Assembly (NCBI RefSeq): GCF_900110755.1
Contig: NZ_FOFF01000001.1
Coordinates: forward strand, 186,001 to 250,000
Origin: Streptomyces sp. yr375
GTDB taxonomy: Bacteria; Actinomycetota; Actinomycetes; Streptomycetales; Streptomycetaceae
Length of the DNA stretch: 64,000 bases
Direction of reading: 5' to 3'
Part shown: positions 52,011 through 63,478 of the stretch, piece after piece
Layout: every line of letters starts with the position of its first letter
Position numbering within the stretch: position 1 is the first letter of the stretch
Program-made: the position numbers and the translations under genes
The notes under the pieces: generated by a model
Databases searched by the model: none
The model's input: only the letters and a program-made list of their open reading frames with translations
Told to the model about the DNA's origin: nothing

Positions 52011-53027
52011 TTATCGCCACGCGCCGACAAGCGCCGTGCGGACCACCAGATCGGGGCGGTCCACGCTGATGCGGAACGCCTCGGCCGCCTCGTGCCATCC
52101 GAAGCGATGCGTGACGACCGTTTCCGGATCGACCACGCCGTCCGCCACCAGCCGCACCGCTTCCGGGTACTGTCCCGGCCCTCCTTTCACACCGATCAGG
52201 GACAGTTCCTTCAACAGGACGCTGGGCGGCGCGATGGAGTGGGGCGCCCGGCCGACCACCGCCACCACGGAACCGGGTGTCGCCAGTTCGTCCGCCAGCG
52301 CGACGCCGGCCGGCGCGGCCGAGGTCTCGACGACCAGCCGCGGGCCGTCGCCGAGGTCGATCGGCTCCGGCGGGTGCGCCACCAGGCCGACTGCGGCGGC
52401 GAGGTCGCGCCGTGTCTCCTGCGGCTCGAAGAGGTGCGGCGCATAGCCGTGGTGGCGTAGCACCACGCCGAGCAGGATGCCCAGCGGCCCACCGCCGACG
52501 ACCGCGCAGGGCACCGGCTCCTTCGGCAGCAGCGGCGCCACCCGCGCCAGCAGGTGCAGCGCGACCGCGACCGGTTCCAGCACGGTGGCCGCGAGATCGG
52601 ACACCGCGTCGGGCAACGGCACGAGGAGCCGTGCCGGGACGCACACGTACTCGGCCAGGAGACCTGGCCCCAGCATGCCCAAGTAGCCGCCGTCGGGGCA
52701 CAGTTGTGTCGCGCCGCGCGTGCAGGCGGCGCACTGTCCGCAGTGCGCGACGGGGTCGATGGTCACCCGCTCGCCGACGGCCACGCCGGTCACGCCTGCT
52801 CCCCGGGCCGTCACGACGGCGGCCCCGTCATGGCCGACCACATGGGGATACTCGACCGCCCGGCCCCCGTACATGTGCAGGTCCGTACCGCACAGGCCCA
52901 GCGCGCGCATCGCCACGACCACCTCACCGGCCGCCGGCTCGGGCACCGGGCGCAGGGTGGGCGCGAACACGTGGGGCGCGACCAGTTCCATGACCGTGCC
53001 GCCGGGCCGCACGCTCGGCTCGGACAT
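52011..53027 (-). CDS. Zinc-dependent (MDR) alcohol dehydrogenase
   Basis: 338 aa. Catalytic zinc residues are present (GLCGTDLH Cys, GHDG His with Asp for Glu, and LEPVAVALH Glu), the four structural Cys are in CGQCAAC plus one later, and the Rossmann motif is VVGGGPLGILLG. It is of the sorbitol/threonine dehydrogenase type. Its ATG overlaps the stop of a 37-aa peptide gene by one base (TGATG), so translation is coupled to the peptide. The substrate is unknown. Confidence 0.92.
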   Translation of the reverse strand: MSEPSVRPGGTVMELVAPHVFAPTLRPVPEPAAGEVVVAMRALGLCGTDLHMYGGRAVEYPHVVGHDGAAVVTARGAGVTGVAVGERVTIDPVAHCGQCAACTRGATQLCPDGGYLGMLGPGLLAEYVCVPARLLVPLPDAVSDLAATVLEPVAVALHLLARVAPLLPKEPVPCAVVGGGPLGILLGVVLRHHGYAPHLFEPQETRRDLAAAVGLVAHPPEPIDLGDGPRLVVETSAAPAGVALADELATPGSVVAVVGRAPHSIAPPSVLLKELSLIGVKGGPGQYPEAVRLVADGVVDPETVVTHRFGWHEAAEAFRISVDRPDLVVRTALVGAWR

Positions 53028-53140
53028 CAGACGACCCCGCTCTTCAGGAACAGGGGGCCTGTCGCGGCCGACGGGAATTCACCCGGCGACTGTCTGCTCG
53101 GCGACTGCGGGAATCCGTACCGTCGGATCTTTTCGAGCAT
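53027..53140 (-). CDS. 37-aa peptide, translationally coupled to the dehydrogenase
   Basis: The ORF starts at ATG 53140 behind a strong AGGAAAGGAG site seven bases upstream and ends in TGA overlapping the next ATG. The peptide is MLEKIRRYGFPQ with a Pro/Ser-rich middle and a hydrophobic FLKSGVV end. It has no Cys, one Thr and five Ser, and uses a rare AGA codon. It follows the SpoIIE/HATPase gene by 32 bp. It may be a RiPP precursor processed by the dehydrogenase and ABM protein, a signal peptide, or a leader peptide. No known RiPP leader was recognised. Confidence 0.75.
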   Translation of the reverse strand: MLEKIRRYGFPQSPSRQSPGEFPSAATGPLFLKSGVV

Positions 53141-53172
53141 GCCCGACTCCTTTCCTGATCTCATGCGGGCCG

Positions 53173-55668
53173 TCAGGCGGGAAGCGGCAGTTGCGCCCAG
53201 ATCGTCTTGCCCGTGCGCGTGTGGCGACTGCCCCAGCGCTCCGAGAGCTGGGCGACGATGAGCAGGCCACGGCCGCCTTCGTCGGACACCCGGGCCTGGC
53301 GCAGGTGCGGGGCGGCGATGCTGGCGTCGGAGACCTCGCAGATGAGCGTGGTGTCGCGAATCAGCCGGAGCTGGATGGGGGGATTCCCGTAGCGGATGGC
53401 GTTCGTGACGAGTTCGCTGACGACCAGCTCGGTCGTGAAGGCGTCGCCGCCCAGGTGCCACGCCGCCAGTTGGTCGCTGGCCAGGGCACGGGCCCGGACC
53501 ACGACCGAGGATTCGGCGGGGAGATGCCAGGAGGCCACGTGCTCGGTGTCCAGGGCATGGGTCCGCGCCAGCAGGAGAGCGGCGTCGTCGGTACGGCCGT
53601 CCCGCATCAGGCTGCGCAGCGCGCGGTCGCACGTCTCCTCCAGATCACGACCCGGTCCGGCGAGGGCGTCGTGCAGCAGGTCGCACCCCTCGTCCATGTC
53701 GCGGCCCGCGGCTTCGATGAGGCCGTCCGTGTACAGGGCCAGGACGCTGTCCTGCGGCAACTCGAACTCGGCGACCTCGAAGGGCAGGCCGCCCAGACCC
53801 AGGGGCGGTCCGGCCGGCAGGTCGAGGAACTCGACCTTGCCGTCCGGGGTGGCCAGCGCCGGCAGCGGGTGACCGGCCCTGGCCATGGTGCAGCGGCAGG
53901 ACGTGGGGTCGTACACCGCGTACAGGCAGGTGGCGCCCACCTCGCCGCTGCTCCCTTCCGCCTCCGCGCGATCCAGCCGCAGCACGAGGTCGTCGAGCCG
54001 GGTGAGCAGTTCGTCCGGGGCCAGGTCGACGTCGGCCAGGGTGCGCACCGCCGTGCACAGCCGGCCCATGGTGGCGGCGGCCTCGATGCCGTGGCCGACC
54101 ACGTCTCCCACCACCAGCGCCACCCGCTGCCCGGACAGCGGGATGACGTCGAACCAGTCACCGCCCACGCCGTTGCCCGCGTCGGCCGGCAGGTACCGGG
54201 AGGCCACCTCCACGGCGGCCTGCCCGGGGACCCGGTTGGGCAGGAGGGTGCCTTGCAGGACGAGCGCGGTCGCCCGCTCGCGGGCGTAGCGGCGGGCGTT
54301 GTCGACGCAGACCGCCGCGCGGGCCGCGAGCTCCTCGGCCAGCAGCAGGTCGTCGTTGTCGAAGTAGTCGGGTGTGCGGTGGCGGCAGAAGACCGCAAGA
54401 CCGAGCGTGACCCCGCGGGCGCGCAGCGGCACCAGCATCAACGAGTGGATGCCGTGGGTCCGGATGCTGTGGGCCCGTTCGGGACGGCCCTCGGCCCAGT
54501 CGCGGATGGCGGCGTTGTCGACGCGATGGCTGATCGCCCGGCCGGCCGCCAGCGCGCGGCCCGGCGGCGAGTCGGCGTGGTAGGTGTGGATCCCCCCGAT
54601 CGGAACCACCGACTCCGGGCAGCCGGGCAGCACCGACCGCTGGGCGGCTCGGCTGAAGACCAGGGGCTCGCCGGGCAGCCGGGTGTCCGCCTCCTCGCCG
54701 CGCAGGACGCTGTCGAGCAGGTCCACGATCACGAAGTCGGCGAAATGGTCCATCCCGACTTCCGCCAGCTCATCGGCCGTGCGGGTCAGATCCAGGGTGG
54801 TGCCGATCCGCAGTCCGGCCTCGTTCAGAATGGTCAGCCGTCGACGGGCTCGGTGCTGCTCCGTGATGTCCATGATCGCCATGGACATGCCCCACGTGCG
54901 GTCCACCTCGTCCTTGACCGGGTAGAGAGAGGTGAGCCAGGCGCGCTCGAGGGCTTCGCCCGGGGCGCGGAAGCGCACTTCGCGGGTCACGGGCGCACCG
55001 GTGCGCGACACCTGCTGCTGGAGCTCGCCGATGTCGTCGAGCGCGGCGACCAGGTACTCCGGGAGGGACTCCGCGACCGTCCTGCCCACCAGGTCCTGCT
55101 GCGGCGCGCCCACGCTGTGCGCCATCGCCGCGTTGACGGCCGACGCCCGCCCCTGGCGGTCGAAGAGGGCTATCGGAAGCGGAAGCTGGTCCAGGGCCCA
55201 CTGCTTGAGCATCGCGATGTCCGGCACGTCGCCGACGTCCGTACGCGGCGGCTCGCCGAGCGCTTCGTCAGGGGTCGCAGAGGCCGCAGGGGTGGCCGGG
55301 GCAGCCGGGGTGACTGGGGTGGCCGTGAGTACCCAGAGCGCATCTTCGGCGGTGCCGAGCAGTCGGCCTGCCACGAGCCGCAGCTCTACGCGGTGACCGT
55401 CCCGGTGGCGTACGGCGATCCGGCCGCTCCAGTCCGATCGGCCGGCGCAGCGGAGGCGGGCGGCCGCCGGAAGGGGAGCGGCGAGCAGGTCCGTCGCCGC
55501 CCGGCCGACCAGCTCCATCGGGTCGTACCCGACCACCAGTCCGGCGGCCGGGCTGCACGCGAGCACCAGGCCTTCGGCGCCCACCAGTATCGAGGCCGCC
55601 CCGTCGGGCGCCGGGCGCACCTTGCCGGGTGGGGTGAACGACGTGGCGATGCTCTTGTCCACATGCAT
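53173..55668 (-). CDS. PAS-PAS-GAF-SpoIIE phosphatase-HATPase regulator
   Basis: 831 aa, ATG after GGGAGGGAG. Order: PAS at about 20-120, a second PAS at 150-270 (LPLPIALFDRQGRASAVNAAM), GAF at 290-440, PP2C/SpoIIE at 470-680 (GGDWFDV, VVGDVVGHGIEAA, LYTDGLIEAAG, DDAALLLA, all metal Asp present), and an anti-sigma-type HATPase at 690-831 (VVSELVTNAIRYG, DEGGRGLLIVAQL). Such proteins can both phosphorylate and dephosphorylate anti-sigma antagonists. It starts the operon with the 37-aa peptide, so the peptide or its product could feed into the signal. Confidence 0.93.
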   Translation of the reverse strand: MHVDKSIATSFTPPGKVRPAPDGAASILVGAEGLVLACSPAAGLVVGYDPMELVGRAATDLLAAPLPAAARLRCAGRSDWSGRIAVRHRDGHRVELRLVAGRLLGTAEDALWVLTATPVTPAAPATPAASATPDEALGEPPRTDVGDVPDIAMLKQWALDQLPLPIALFDRQGRASAVNAAMAHSVGAPQQDLVGRTVAESLPEYLVAALDDIGELQQQVSRTGAPVTREVRFRAPGEALERAWLTSLYPVKDEVDRTWGMSMAIMDITEQHRARRRLTILNEAGLRIGTTLDLTRTADELAEVGMDHFADFVIVDLLDSVLRGEEADTRLPGEPLVFSRAAQRSVLPGCPESVVPIGGIHTYHADSPPGRALAAGRAISHRVDNAAIRDWAEGRPERAHSIRTHGIHSLMLVPLRARGVTLGLAVFCRHRTPDYFDNDDLLLAEELAARAAVCVDNARRYARERATALVLQGTLLPNRVPGQAAVEVASRYLPADAGNGVGGDWFDVIPLSGQRVALVVGDVVGHGIEAAATMGRLCTAVRTLADVDLAPDELLTRLDDLVLRLDRAEAEGSSGEVGATCLYAVYDPTSCRCTMARAGHPLPALATPDGKVEFLDLPAGPPLGLGGLPFEVAEFELPQDSVLALYTDGLIEAAGRDMDEGCDLLHDALAGPGRDLEETCDRALRSLMRDGRTDDAALLLARTHALDTEHVASWHLPAESSVVVRARALASDQLAAWHLGGDAFTTELVVSELVTNAIRYGNPPIQLRLIRDTTLICEVSDASIAAPHLRQARVSDEGGRGLLIVAQLSERWGSRHTRTGKTIWAQLPLPA

Positions 55669-55815
55669 TCATCTCCCTCCCTGCCGCGGGCGCCCGCCCG
55701 CTCTCCGTGATCGTAGGAGGCTCCAGAGGAAAGTAATGGAAATGCCCTATTTCATGACAAGGCACTTTCACGTTACTACAGAGCCGACCATGCCGCCGTT
55801 GCCCTCTGACGGAGG

Positions 55816-56619
55816 TCAGCCGGTGACGGCGGTCACGAGGGAGGCCAGTGCCGAGGCGAGCCGCGTGAGGCCCGGACCGGCCGGACCGCCCGGCTCCGTC
55901 ATGTACGTGTCCCGCCGGATCTCCACCATCAGCGCGCTCACCCGCGGGTCCGTCCCGTAGTACTCCAGGGGTACGTATGTCCCGGAGAACGGGCTGTCGA
56001 GGCCGGTCTCCTCCACCACCGCTCCGAATGCCTCCCGGGCGGCGGCGAGCAGCTCGGGCGGGGTGTGGAAGGGGTCGGTGCCCAGACAGACCGGGGGTCG
56101 CGGTCCCGTGCCGTGCAGCTCGTAGGGGAGCGGTTCGGTGGGGTAGGAGTGCACGTCGACGACGACGGCGCGGCCGACGGCCGCCAGCCGGTCGGCGACG
56201 GCGTCGGTCATCGCCTGCGCGTACGGCCGGAAGTACCGGGCGAGCAGCGGCTCGGGGTCGGTCTGCACGGGACGCAGCGGCTCGCCGTGCGTGGTCCGCG
56301 TGTATACGGCGCCCATGCCGACGGCCCGCATCTCCTCCCGCTCGTCCGGGAACCGTTCCGGGTCGACGACCAGGCGTGACAGCCGGTTCACGAACCGCCA
56401 GGGTGTGAGGGCGGTGCGGCGCGCCGCGTCCTCGGCGAGCCGTGCGGTGTGTGAGTCGGTGATGTGGTCGAGCTCGCGCTCCAGCGCGGTGTCGTCCAGC
56501 ACGATGCCCTGCCGGACCTGGGCCGGTATTTCACGTGCCGCGTGTGGTACGTGGAGGATCACCGGTGAGTTCGGGGCGCCGGGGAGGAGCTCGAAGGACG
56601 GCGGTCCGGTAGGGGGCAT
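55816..56619 (-). CDS. N-formylglutamate amidohydrolase family protein
   Basis: 267 aa, ATG after GGAGC. Motifs are VILHVPHAAREIP near residue 20, FVNRLSRLVVDPERFPDE, VVVDVHSYPTEPLPYE and SALMVEIRRDTYM, the metal-binding and substrate residues of the family. It hydrolyses N-formyl or similar acyl amino acids in histidine breakdown and related paths. It stands alone, separated by 147 bp from the SpoIIE gene. The 55669-55815 gap has nothing further that I can support. Confidence 0.87.
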   Translation of the reverse strand: MPPTGPPSFELLPGAPNSPVILHVPHAAREIPAQVRQGIVLDDTALERELDHITDSHTARLAEDAARRTALTPWRFVNRLSRLVVDPERFPDEREEMRAVGMGAVYTRTTHGEPLRPVQTDPEPLLARYFRPYAQAMTDAVADRLAAVGRAVVVDVHSYPTEPLPYELHGTGPRPPVCLGTDPFHTPPELLAAAREAFGAVVEETGLDSPFSGTYVPLEYYGTDPRVSALMVEIRRDTYMTEPGGPAGPGLTRLASALASLVTAVTG

Positions 56620-56691
56620 GTGGCTGCTCCGGGGCGTTGTCGGTGGCGCGGTGCATGATCAAGGTGCCACAGATGGTGGGTGCGCCCCGTC

Positions 56692-56711
56692 CTGGGGGCT
56701 GCCGCCCCCAG
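56692..56711. terminator. Short GC hairpin in the gap before the amidohydrolase gene
   Basis: CTGGGGGC and GCCCCCAG form a perfect 8-bp stem with a TGCC loop at 56692-56711. It is part of the common Streptomyces intergenic sequence that continues into the repeat at 56733. It could end transcription of the isocitrate dehydrogenase gene or be just part of the repeat family. Confidence 0.6.
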
Positions 56712-56732
56712 ACCCCCGCTTCGGCCCTAAAC

Positions 56733-56897
56733 GGCCTCGTCCTCAAACGCCGGACGGGCTGAATTGCACTGACCGGTGCTGGATCGGCGCCCTCGGGCTT
56801 GAAATACACCGACCGGCGCCCCCAGCGGGTGGGTGGGGGTTCGGGATGGCGTCGGCCTCGTCCTCAAGCGCCGGACCGGCTGAATTGCACCGACCGG
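56733..56897. repeat. Duplicated intergenic repeat (two 44-bp copies, 41 of 44 identical)
   Basis: Copies at 56733-56776 and 56854-56897 begin GGCCTCGTCCTCAA and end CCGACCGG or CTGACCGG, with three differences. A shorter decayed relative lies near 56788-56815. The sequence type (CTCAAACGCCGGACGGGCTGA) is frequent between Streptomyces genes. The 381-bp gap 56620-57000 holds this and the hairpin and no supported gene. Confidence 0.85.
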
Positions 56898-57000
56898 CAC
56901 CCCCTACGGACCCGCGTCGACAAAGGCCCCGCATGCCGGACATGCCTCCGCCCCGGCCGGGTGGTGTGCGGTCGGGGCGGAGAGGGTGGTTCAGGTGGGG

Positions 57001-59256
<2,256 letters not shown>

Positions 59257-59442
59257 TCAAGATATCTCGTGCCCGGCGTCGACTCGACAGCGGACCGTGC
59301 CCAGGCGCCGGCCGTATGAACCGGTACCGCTCTCGTGCAACCGCCACGGCCCGGACGGTGGTCATTGATGGTGATTGACCCATGAACGAACACTGATCCG
59401 GCGGCCGGACCGACCACCCGGCCGCCCGAGCGAAAGCGGACC

Positions 59443-61029
59443 ATGAGATATCGCAGCAGAGTGACGGCCCCGGCGGCCGTCCTGATCGGCACGGCAGCCG
59501 CACTGACCGGGGGAAACACGGCCCACGCGGCCACACAGGGGGCGAAGGGCGCGGATCCGGTGGGTGCGGGTGTGACGTCCGGTGGTGGCGGTCCGGCGCC
59601 CGAGACCCTCGGCGACCCCGTCTTTCCGGCCCTCGGCAACGACGGCTACCGCGTCAGCGCCTACCACCTCGACCTCTCCTACGACCCCACGACCACCCTC
59701 GTCGACGCCACGGCGACCCTGGAACTACGCACCACCCAGACCCTGACCCGCCTCTCACTCGACTCCCTCGGCCTGGACATCCACACGGTCCGCGTCGACG
59801 GCCGCACCGCCGACTTCGAGCAGGTGGACGAGAAGCTGCGGATCACCCCCGCCCGGCGGCTGCCCGCCCGGTCCAAGGTCACCGTGTGCGTGACGTACAC
59901 GGCGGACCCGCGCCGTACGCTCCCGCACACCGCGTGGGTGCCCACGCCGGACGGCTTCGCCGTCTGCCCCCAGCCGGACTCGGCGCACACCGTCTTCCCG
60001 TGCAACGACCACCCGTCGGACAAGGCGCACTTCACCTGCCGCATCACCGTCCCGGCCGGCCTGCGCGGCGTCGCGAGCGGCGCGCTCGTGCGCACCGAGT
60101 GCCTGGCCGGCGACCGGACCGCGTACACCTACCGCTCCCGCTCGCCGATCGCCACCGAACTCGTGCAGATAACGGTCGGCGACTACGTCGTGAAGCAGCG
60201 CCCGGGACCGCACGGACTGGCCCTGCGCGACGTCGTGCCGACCGCGCGGGCCGAGGCGCTGGAGCCCGCGCTCGCCCTCACCCCGGGCCTGGTCGGCTGG
60301 ATCGAGGAGCGGCTCGGGGCCTACCCGTTCGAGACGTACGGACTGCTGCCCTGCAACTCCGACGCCCCGAACGCCTTCGACTTCACCGGCCTGGAGACCC
60401 AGACCCTCACCCTCTACAAGCCGAACTTCCTCCTCCAGGCGGAGCCGAAGATCGGCTCGCACATGATGCACGAGCTGGTCCACTCCTACTTCGGCAACAG
60501 CGTCAGCCCCGCCACCTGGGCCGACCTGTGGCTCAACGAGGGTCACGCCGACTTCTACGGGCTGCTCTACCGCTACGAGCGCGGCTGGCCGGACTCCCTG
60601 GGCCTGACCACCTTCGAGGCCCGGATGAAGGACACCTACGCGCGCGGCGACCAGTGGCGCAGGACCTCCGGCCCGGTCGCCGCGCCGAACGCCGTCAACC
60701 TCTTCGACAGCCAGCGGTACGTGGGCGGCGTCCTCGTCCTGTACGCGCTGCGGCAACTGATCGGCGAGGACGCCTTCCACGCGGTCGAGCGCGCCTTCCT
60801 GGCCCGCTTCCGCAACTCCTCGGCGTCGACCGAGGACTACATCGCCGTCGCCTGCCGGGTCTCCGGCCGCCCGGACGTGTCCGGCTTCCTGCGGGACTGG
60901 CTGTACGGCACGACGACACCGAGGATGCCCGGCCATCCGGACTGGACGGTCACCCCGCTGCCGCCGACCCTCACCGCACCGCCCCGCCGTACGCCCGGGC
61001 GCTGGCACGAGAACTCGGCCACCCTGTAA
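59443..61029 (+). CDS. Secreted M1-family metallopeptidase
   Basis: 528 aa. A signal peptide is visible (basic MRYRSR, hydrophobic AAVLIGTAAALTG, ending AHA-A near residue 29). The zinc site is HELVH at 343-347 and E366 in LNEGHA, giving the HExxH-x18-E gap of M1 enzymes. The GAMEN motif is changed to GLETQ (TGLETQT), and the C-terminal helical domain is short, so exopeptidase specificity may differ. The 222-bp upstream gap (59221-59442) is shared with icd. It is convergent with the MscS gene, 8 bp apart. Confidence 0.92.
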   Translation: MRYRSRVTAPAAVLIGTAAALTGGNTAHAATQGAKGADPVGAGVTSGGGGPAPETLGDPVFPALGNDGYRVSAYHLDLSYDPTTTLVDATATLELRTTQTLTRLSLDSLGLDIHTVRVDGRTADFEQVDEKLRITPARRLPARSKVTVCVTYTADPRRTLPHTAWVPTPDGFAVCPQPDSAHTVFPCNDHPSDKAHFTCRITVPAGLRGVASGALVRTECLAGDRTAYTYRSRSPIATELVQITVGDYVVKQRPGPHGLALRDVVPTARAEALEPALALTPGLVGWIEERLGAYPFETYGLLPCNSDAPNAFDFTGLETQTLTLYKPNFLLQAEPKIGSHMMHELVHSYFGNSVSPATWADLWLNEGHADFYGLLYRYERGWPDSLGLTTFEARMKDTYARGDQWRRTSGPVAAPNAVNLFDSQRYVGGVLVLYALRQLIGEDAFHAVERAFLARFRNSSASTEDYIAVACRVSGRPDVSGFLRDWLYGTTTPRMPGHPDWTVTPLPPTLTAPPRRTPGRWHENSATL

Positions 61030-61037
61030 GGGCGTTG

Positions 61038-62141
61038 TCAGTCGTGCAGGGCGGGCGACGCCTCGCCCTGCACGGCGGCGGCGTCGCCCGTGCGCTGCTG
61101 CGGGATGACCACCGCGCCCTGCTGCAACGCCACCGTCCGCGTCGGCGCCGGGATCCGGATGCCCTCCGCGCGGTAGCGGCGGTGCAGCCGCTTCACGAAC
61201 TCGTGCTTGATCCGGTACTGGTCGCTGAACTCGCCGACGCCCAGGATCACCGTGAAACCGATCCGCGAGTCGCCGAACGTGTGGAAGCGGATGGCCGGTT
61301 CATGGTCCGGGAGCGCGCCCTCGACGCCCTTCATGACCTCCTCGACGACCTCCAGCGTCACCTGCTCCACCTGCTCCAGATCGCTGTCGTAGGCCACGCC
61401 CACCTGCACCAGGATCGTCAACTGCTGCTCGGGACGCATGTAGTTGGTCATGTTCGTCTTCGCGAGCTGCCCGTTGGGGATGACGACGAGGTTGTTGGAG
61501 AGCGCGCGCACGGTCGTCTGACGCCAGTTGATGTCCTCGACGTAGCCCTCCTCGCCGCTGCTCAGCTTGATGTAGTCGCCGGGCTGGACGGTCTTGGAGG
61601 CGAGGATGTGGATGCCCGCGAAGAGGTTCGCGAGGGTGTCCTGAAGCGCGAGCGCGACCGCCAGACCGCCGACGCCCAGGGCGGTGAGCATCGGGGCTAT
61701 CGAGATGCCCAGACTCTGCAGCGCCACCAGGAAGCCGATGGCCAGGACCAGCACCCGGGTGATGTTCACGAAGATCGTGGCCGACCCGGCGACCCCGGGG
61801 CGCGAAGATGTGACCGACTGCATCAACCCGGCGACCACCCGCGCCGCCGACACCGTCACCACGAAGATCAGCAGAACGGTCAGCGACTGGTTGACGGTGT
61901 GCTGGACGGCCTTCGTCAGCGGCAGCACCGCCGCGGCGGCAGCCGCGCCGCCCGCGATCGCCGCCCACGGCACCACGGTGCGCAGCGCGTCCACGACGAC
62001 GTCGTCGCCGCTCCACTTCGTGCGCTTGGCGTGCTTGGCCAGCCAGCGCAGCAGCGTGCGCGACAGGAACGCCGTCAACAGGCCGGTGGCCAGGGCGATT
62101 CCGGCGAGGACGCCGTCGTCCAGGGTCAGTGTGCGGTTCAC
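61038..62141 (-). CDS. MscS-family mechanosensitive channel
   Basis: 367 aa, ATG start. Four hydrophobic helices in the first 165 residues are followed by the MscS pore region (LGVGGLAVALALQDTLANLFAGIHILASK) and the beta domain VQPGDYIKLSSGEEGYVEDINWRQTTVRALSNNLVVIPNGQLAK, then the alpha/beta vestibule. It should relieve turgor under osmotic downshock. No partner gene is coupled to it. Confidence 0.95.
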   Translation of the reverse strand: MNRTLTLDDGVLAGIALATGLLTAFLSRTLLRWLAKHAKRTKWSGDDVVVDALRTVVPWAAIAGGAAAAAAVLPLTKAVQHTVNQSLTVLLIFVVTVSAARVVAGLMQSVTSSRPGVAGSATIFVNITRVLVLAIGFLVALQSLGISIAPMLTALGVGGLAVALALQDTLANLFAGIHILASKTVQPGDYIKLSSGEEGYVEDINWRQTTVRALSNNLVVIPNGQLAKTNMTNYMRPEQQLTILVQVGVAYDSDLEQVEQVTLEVVEEVMKGVEGALPDHEPAIRFHTFGDSRIGFTVILGVGEFSDQYRIKHEFVKRLHRRYRAEGIRIPAPTRTVALQQGAVVIPQQRTGDAAAVQGEASPALHD

Positions 62142-62228
62142 CGGTCACCTCCGGGAAGTCGCGGCGCGGCACCCGGGGCCGCCGACGGCCGGATGTGAAG
62201 TCTCGTCACAATGCCACCTGTTCGTTGT

Positions 62229-62368
62229 CACCTGTACGGTCCGGGCACCTGTACGGCTCCGGGTCCCGGATGTGCACGGTCGGGGCGGGAACACCGCACG
62301 GCACGACCGACCGTCCATCCTGCCGCATCCCATACGGGAGTTCGTACCGGACTTCGTACCGGATACCG
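62229..62368. repeat. Short direct repeats in the gap upstream of the MscS gene
   Basis: CACCTGTACGG occurs twice near 62229 and 62247, and TTCGTACCGGA twice near 62341 and 62352. The 237-bp gap (62142-62378) has no supported gene. The repeats could be regulator sites for either neighbour, or chance in GC-rich DNA. Confidence 0.5.
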
Positions 62369-62378
62369 GAGTGCGTGC

Positions 62379-63416
62379 TCAGATGACCTTCAGCCGGACC
62401 AGCGCGCCCAGCGTCAGCGCCCCCGGCAGCAGCGGCAGCCAGACGGTGATGATCCGGAAGGCCAGTACGACGGCCGTGGCGAGCGCGACCGGGCCGCCCG
62501 CCGCGACGAGCGCCACCACCAGCGCCGCCTCCACCGAGCCGATCCCGCCCGGCGTCGGCACCAGCGCGACCGCCACCGTCGCCGCCAGATACGCGACCGC
62601 GACATGCGCCACCGGCACCGGCAGCCCCAGCGCCCGACCCACCGCGGCGAGCCCGGCCGCCTGGAGCACCGGGAACGCCAGCGAACCGCCCCACAGGGCC
62701 AGCGCCCGGGCCGGACGCGTGTGCACCGAGCGCGCCTCGCCGAGCGCCGTACGCAGGAACGAGCACACCGCCGACCGCAGCCGCCGTACGAGGACCAGCA
62801 CACCCGTCGCCACGAGCGCGGCCACCCCGAGCGCGCCGAGCAGCGGGCCGAGCACCCCGTCGGGCAGCAGGGAACCGAGCCGCAGCGCGTCCGGGAACAC
62901 GAGCAGCAGCACCGCCAGCAGACCCACCCGCGCCACGCCCTCCGCCAGCAGATACAGCGCGAGAGCCGCCGACGAGCGGGCCAGCGGCACCCCGCACACG
63001 GCCATGAACCGCAGATTGACCGCGCTCGCGCCGAGGCCCGTCGGCAGCAGATGGTTGGCCGCGCCCGCCGCGAACTGGGTGGCCAGCAGCCGCCGCGCGG
63101 GCAGTCGCTCCACGAGCGCGCCCTGCCGGGTGACGGCCGCCGCGACCCAGGTCAGACAGGTCGCCCCGACCGCGGCCAGCAGCCAGGGCCACTCGGCGCC
63201 GCGCAACTGGACGAAGCCCTCGGCGAGGACGGACCGGTGCCGCACCGCGACCACGGTGACGAGCAGGAGCGGAAGCAGACACAGGACCTGGCGCACCGGC
63301 ACACGCCGGGCCGTCCTGCCGGGGGGAACGGAAACCGCAGTCACACTCGGAGAGGCTCTCCGCCCGGTGCCAACGGAGGGTTGCGGAAGCGCGGCCGGAA
63401 CATTACGTACGGTCAT
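62379..63416 (-). CDS. Lysylphosphatidylglycerol-synthase transmembrane-domain (UPF0104) protein
   Basis: 345 aa, ATG after GAAGGA. About eight hydrophobic helices are visible. The family motif region is VPTPGGIGSVEAALVVALVAAGG, with a second conserved stretch in GANHLLPTGLGASAVNLRF. It matches the integral-membrane flippase-like part of MprF proteins without the synthase domain. It may move or modify lipids. It is divergent from the ABC transporter, and the SoxR promoter lies between them. Confidence 0.9.
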   Translation of the reverse strand: MTVRNVPAALPQPSVGTGRRASPSVTAVSVPPGRTARRVPVRQVLCLLPLLLVTVVAVRHRSVLAEGFVQLRGAEWPWLLAAVGATCLTWVAAAVTRQGALVERLPARRLLATQFAAGAANHLLPTGLGASAVNLRFMAVCGVPLARSSAALALYLLAEGVARVGLLAVLLLVFPDALRLGSLLPDGVLGPLLGALGVAALVATGVLVLVRRLRSAVCSFLRTALGEARSVHTRPARALALWGGSLAFPVLQAAGLAAVGRALGLPVPVAHVAVAYLAATVAVALVPTPGGIGSVEAALVVALVAAGGPVALATAVVLAFRIITVWLPLLPGALTLGALVRLKVI

Positions 63417-63440
63417 CGGATCCTTCGACTGACGGGAATA

Positions 63441-63471
63441 TTGACCTCAAGGATGCTTGAGGTTCTACGGT
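63441..63471 (+). promoter_or_regulatory. SoxR box within a 19-bp-spacer promoter
   Basis: TTGACC (63441-63446) and TACGGT (63466-63471) are -35 and -10 elements separated by 19 bp, the over-long spacer of MerR-family activated promoters. Inside the spacer CCTCAAG-GATG-CTTGAGG (63445-63462) is an 18-bp inverted repeat identical in both arms to the SoxR binding site. Transcription would begin at or next to the ATG at 63479, giving a leaderless message. Confidence 0.9.
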
Positions 63472-63478
63472 CGGTCCC

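Noticed and set aside
53027..53140. Assigning the 37-aa peptide to a lasso, thiopeptide or lanthipeptide class
   Set aside because: There is no Cys, no recognised leader motif and no cyclase, YcaO or LanM-type gene nearby.
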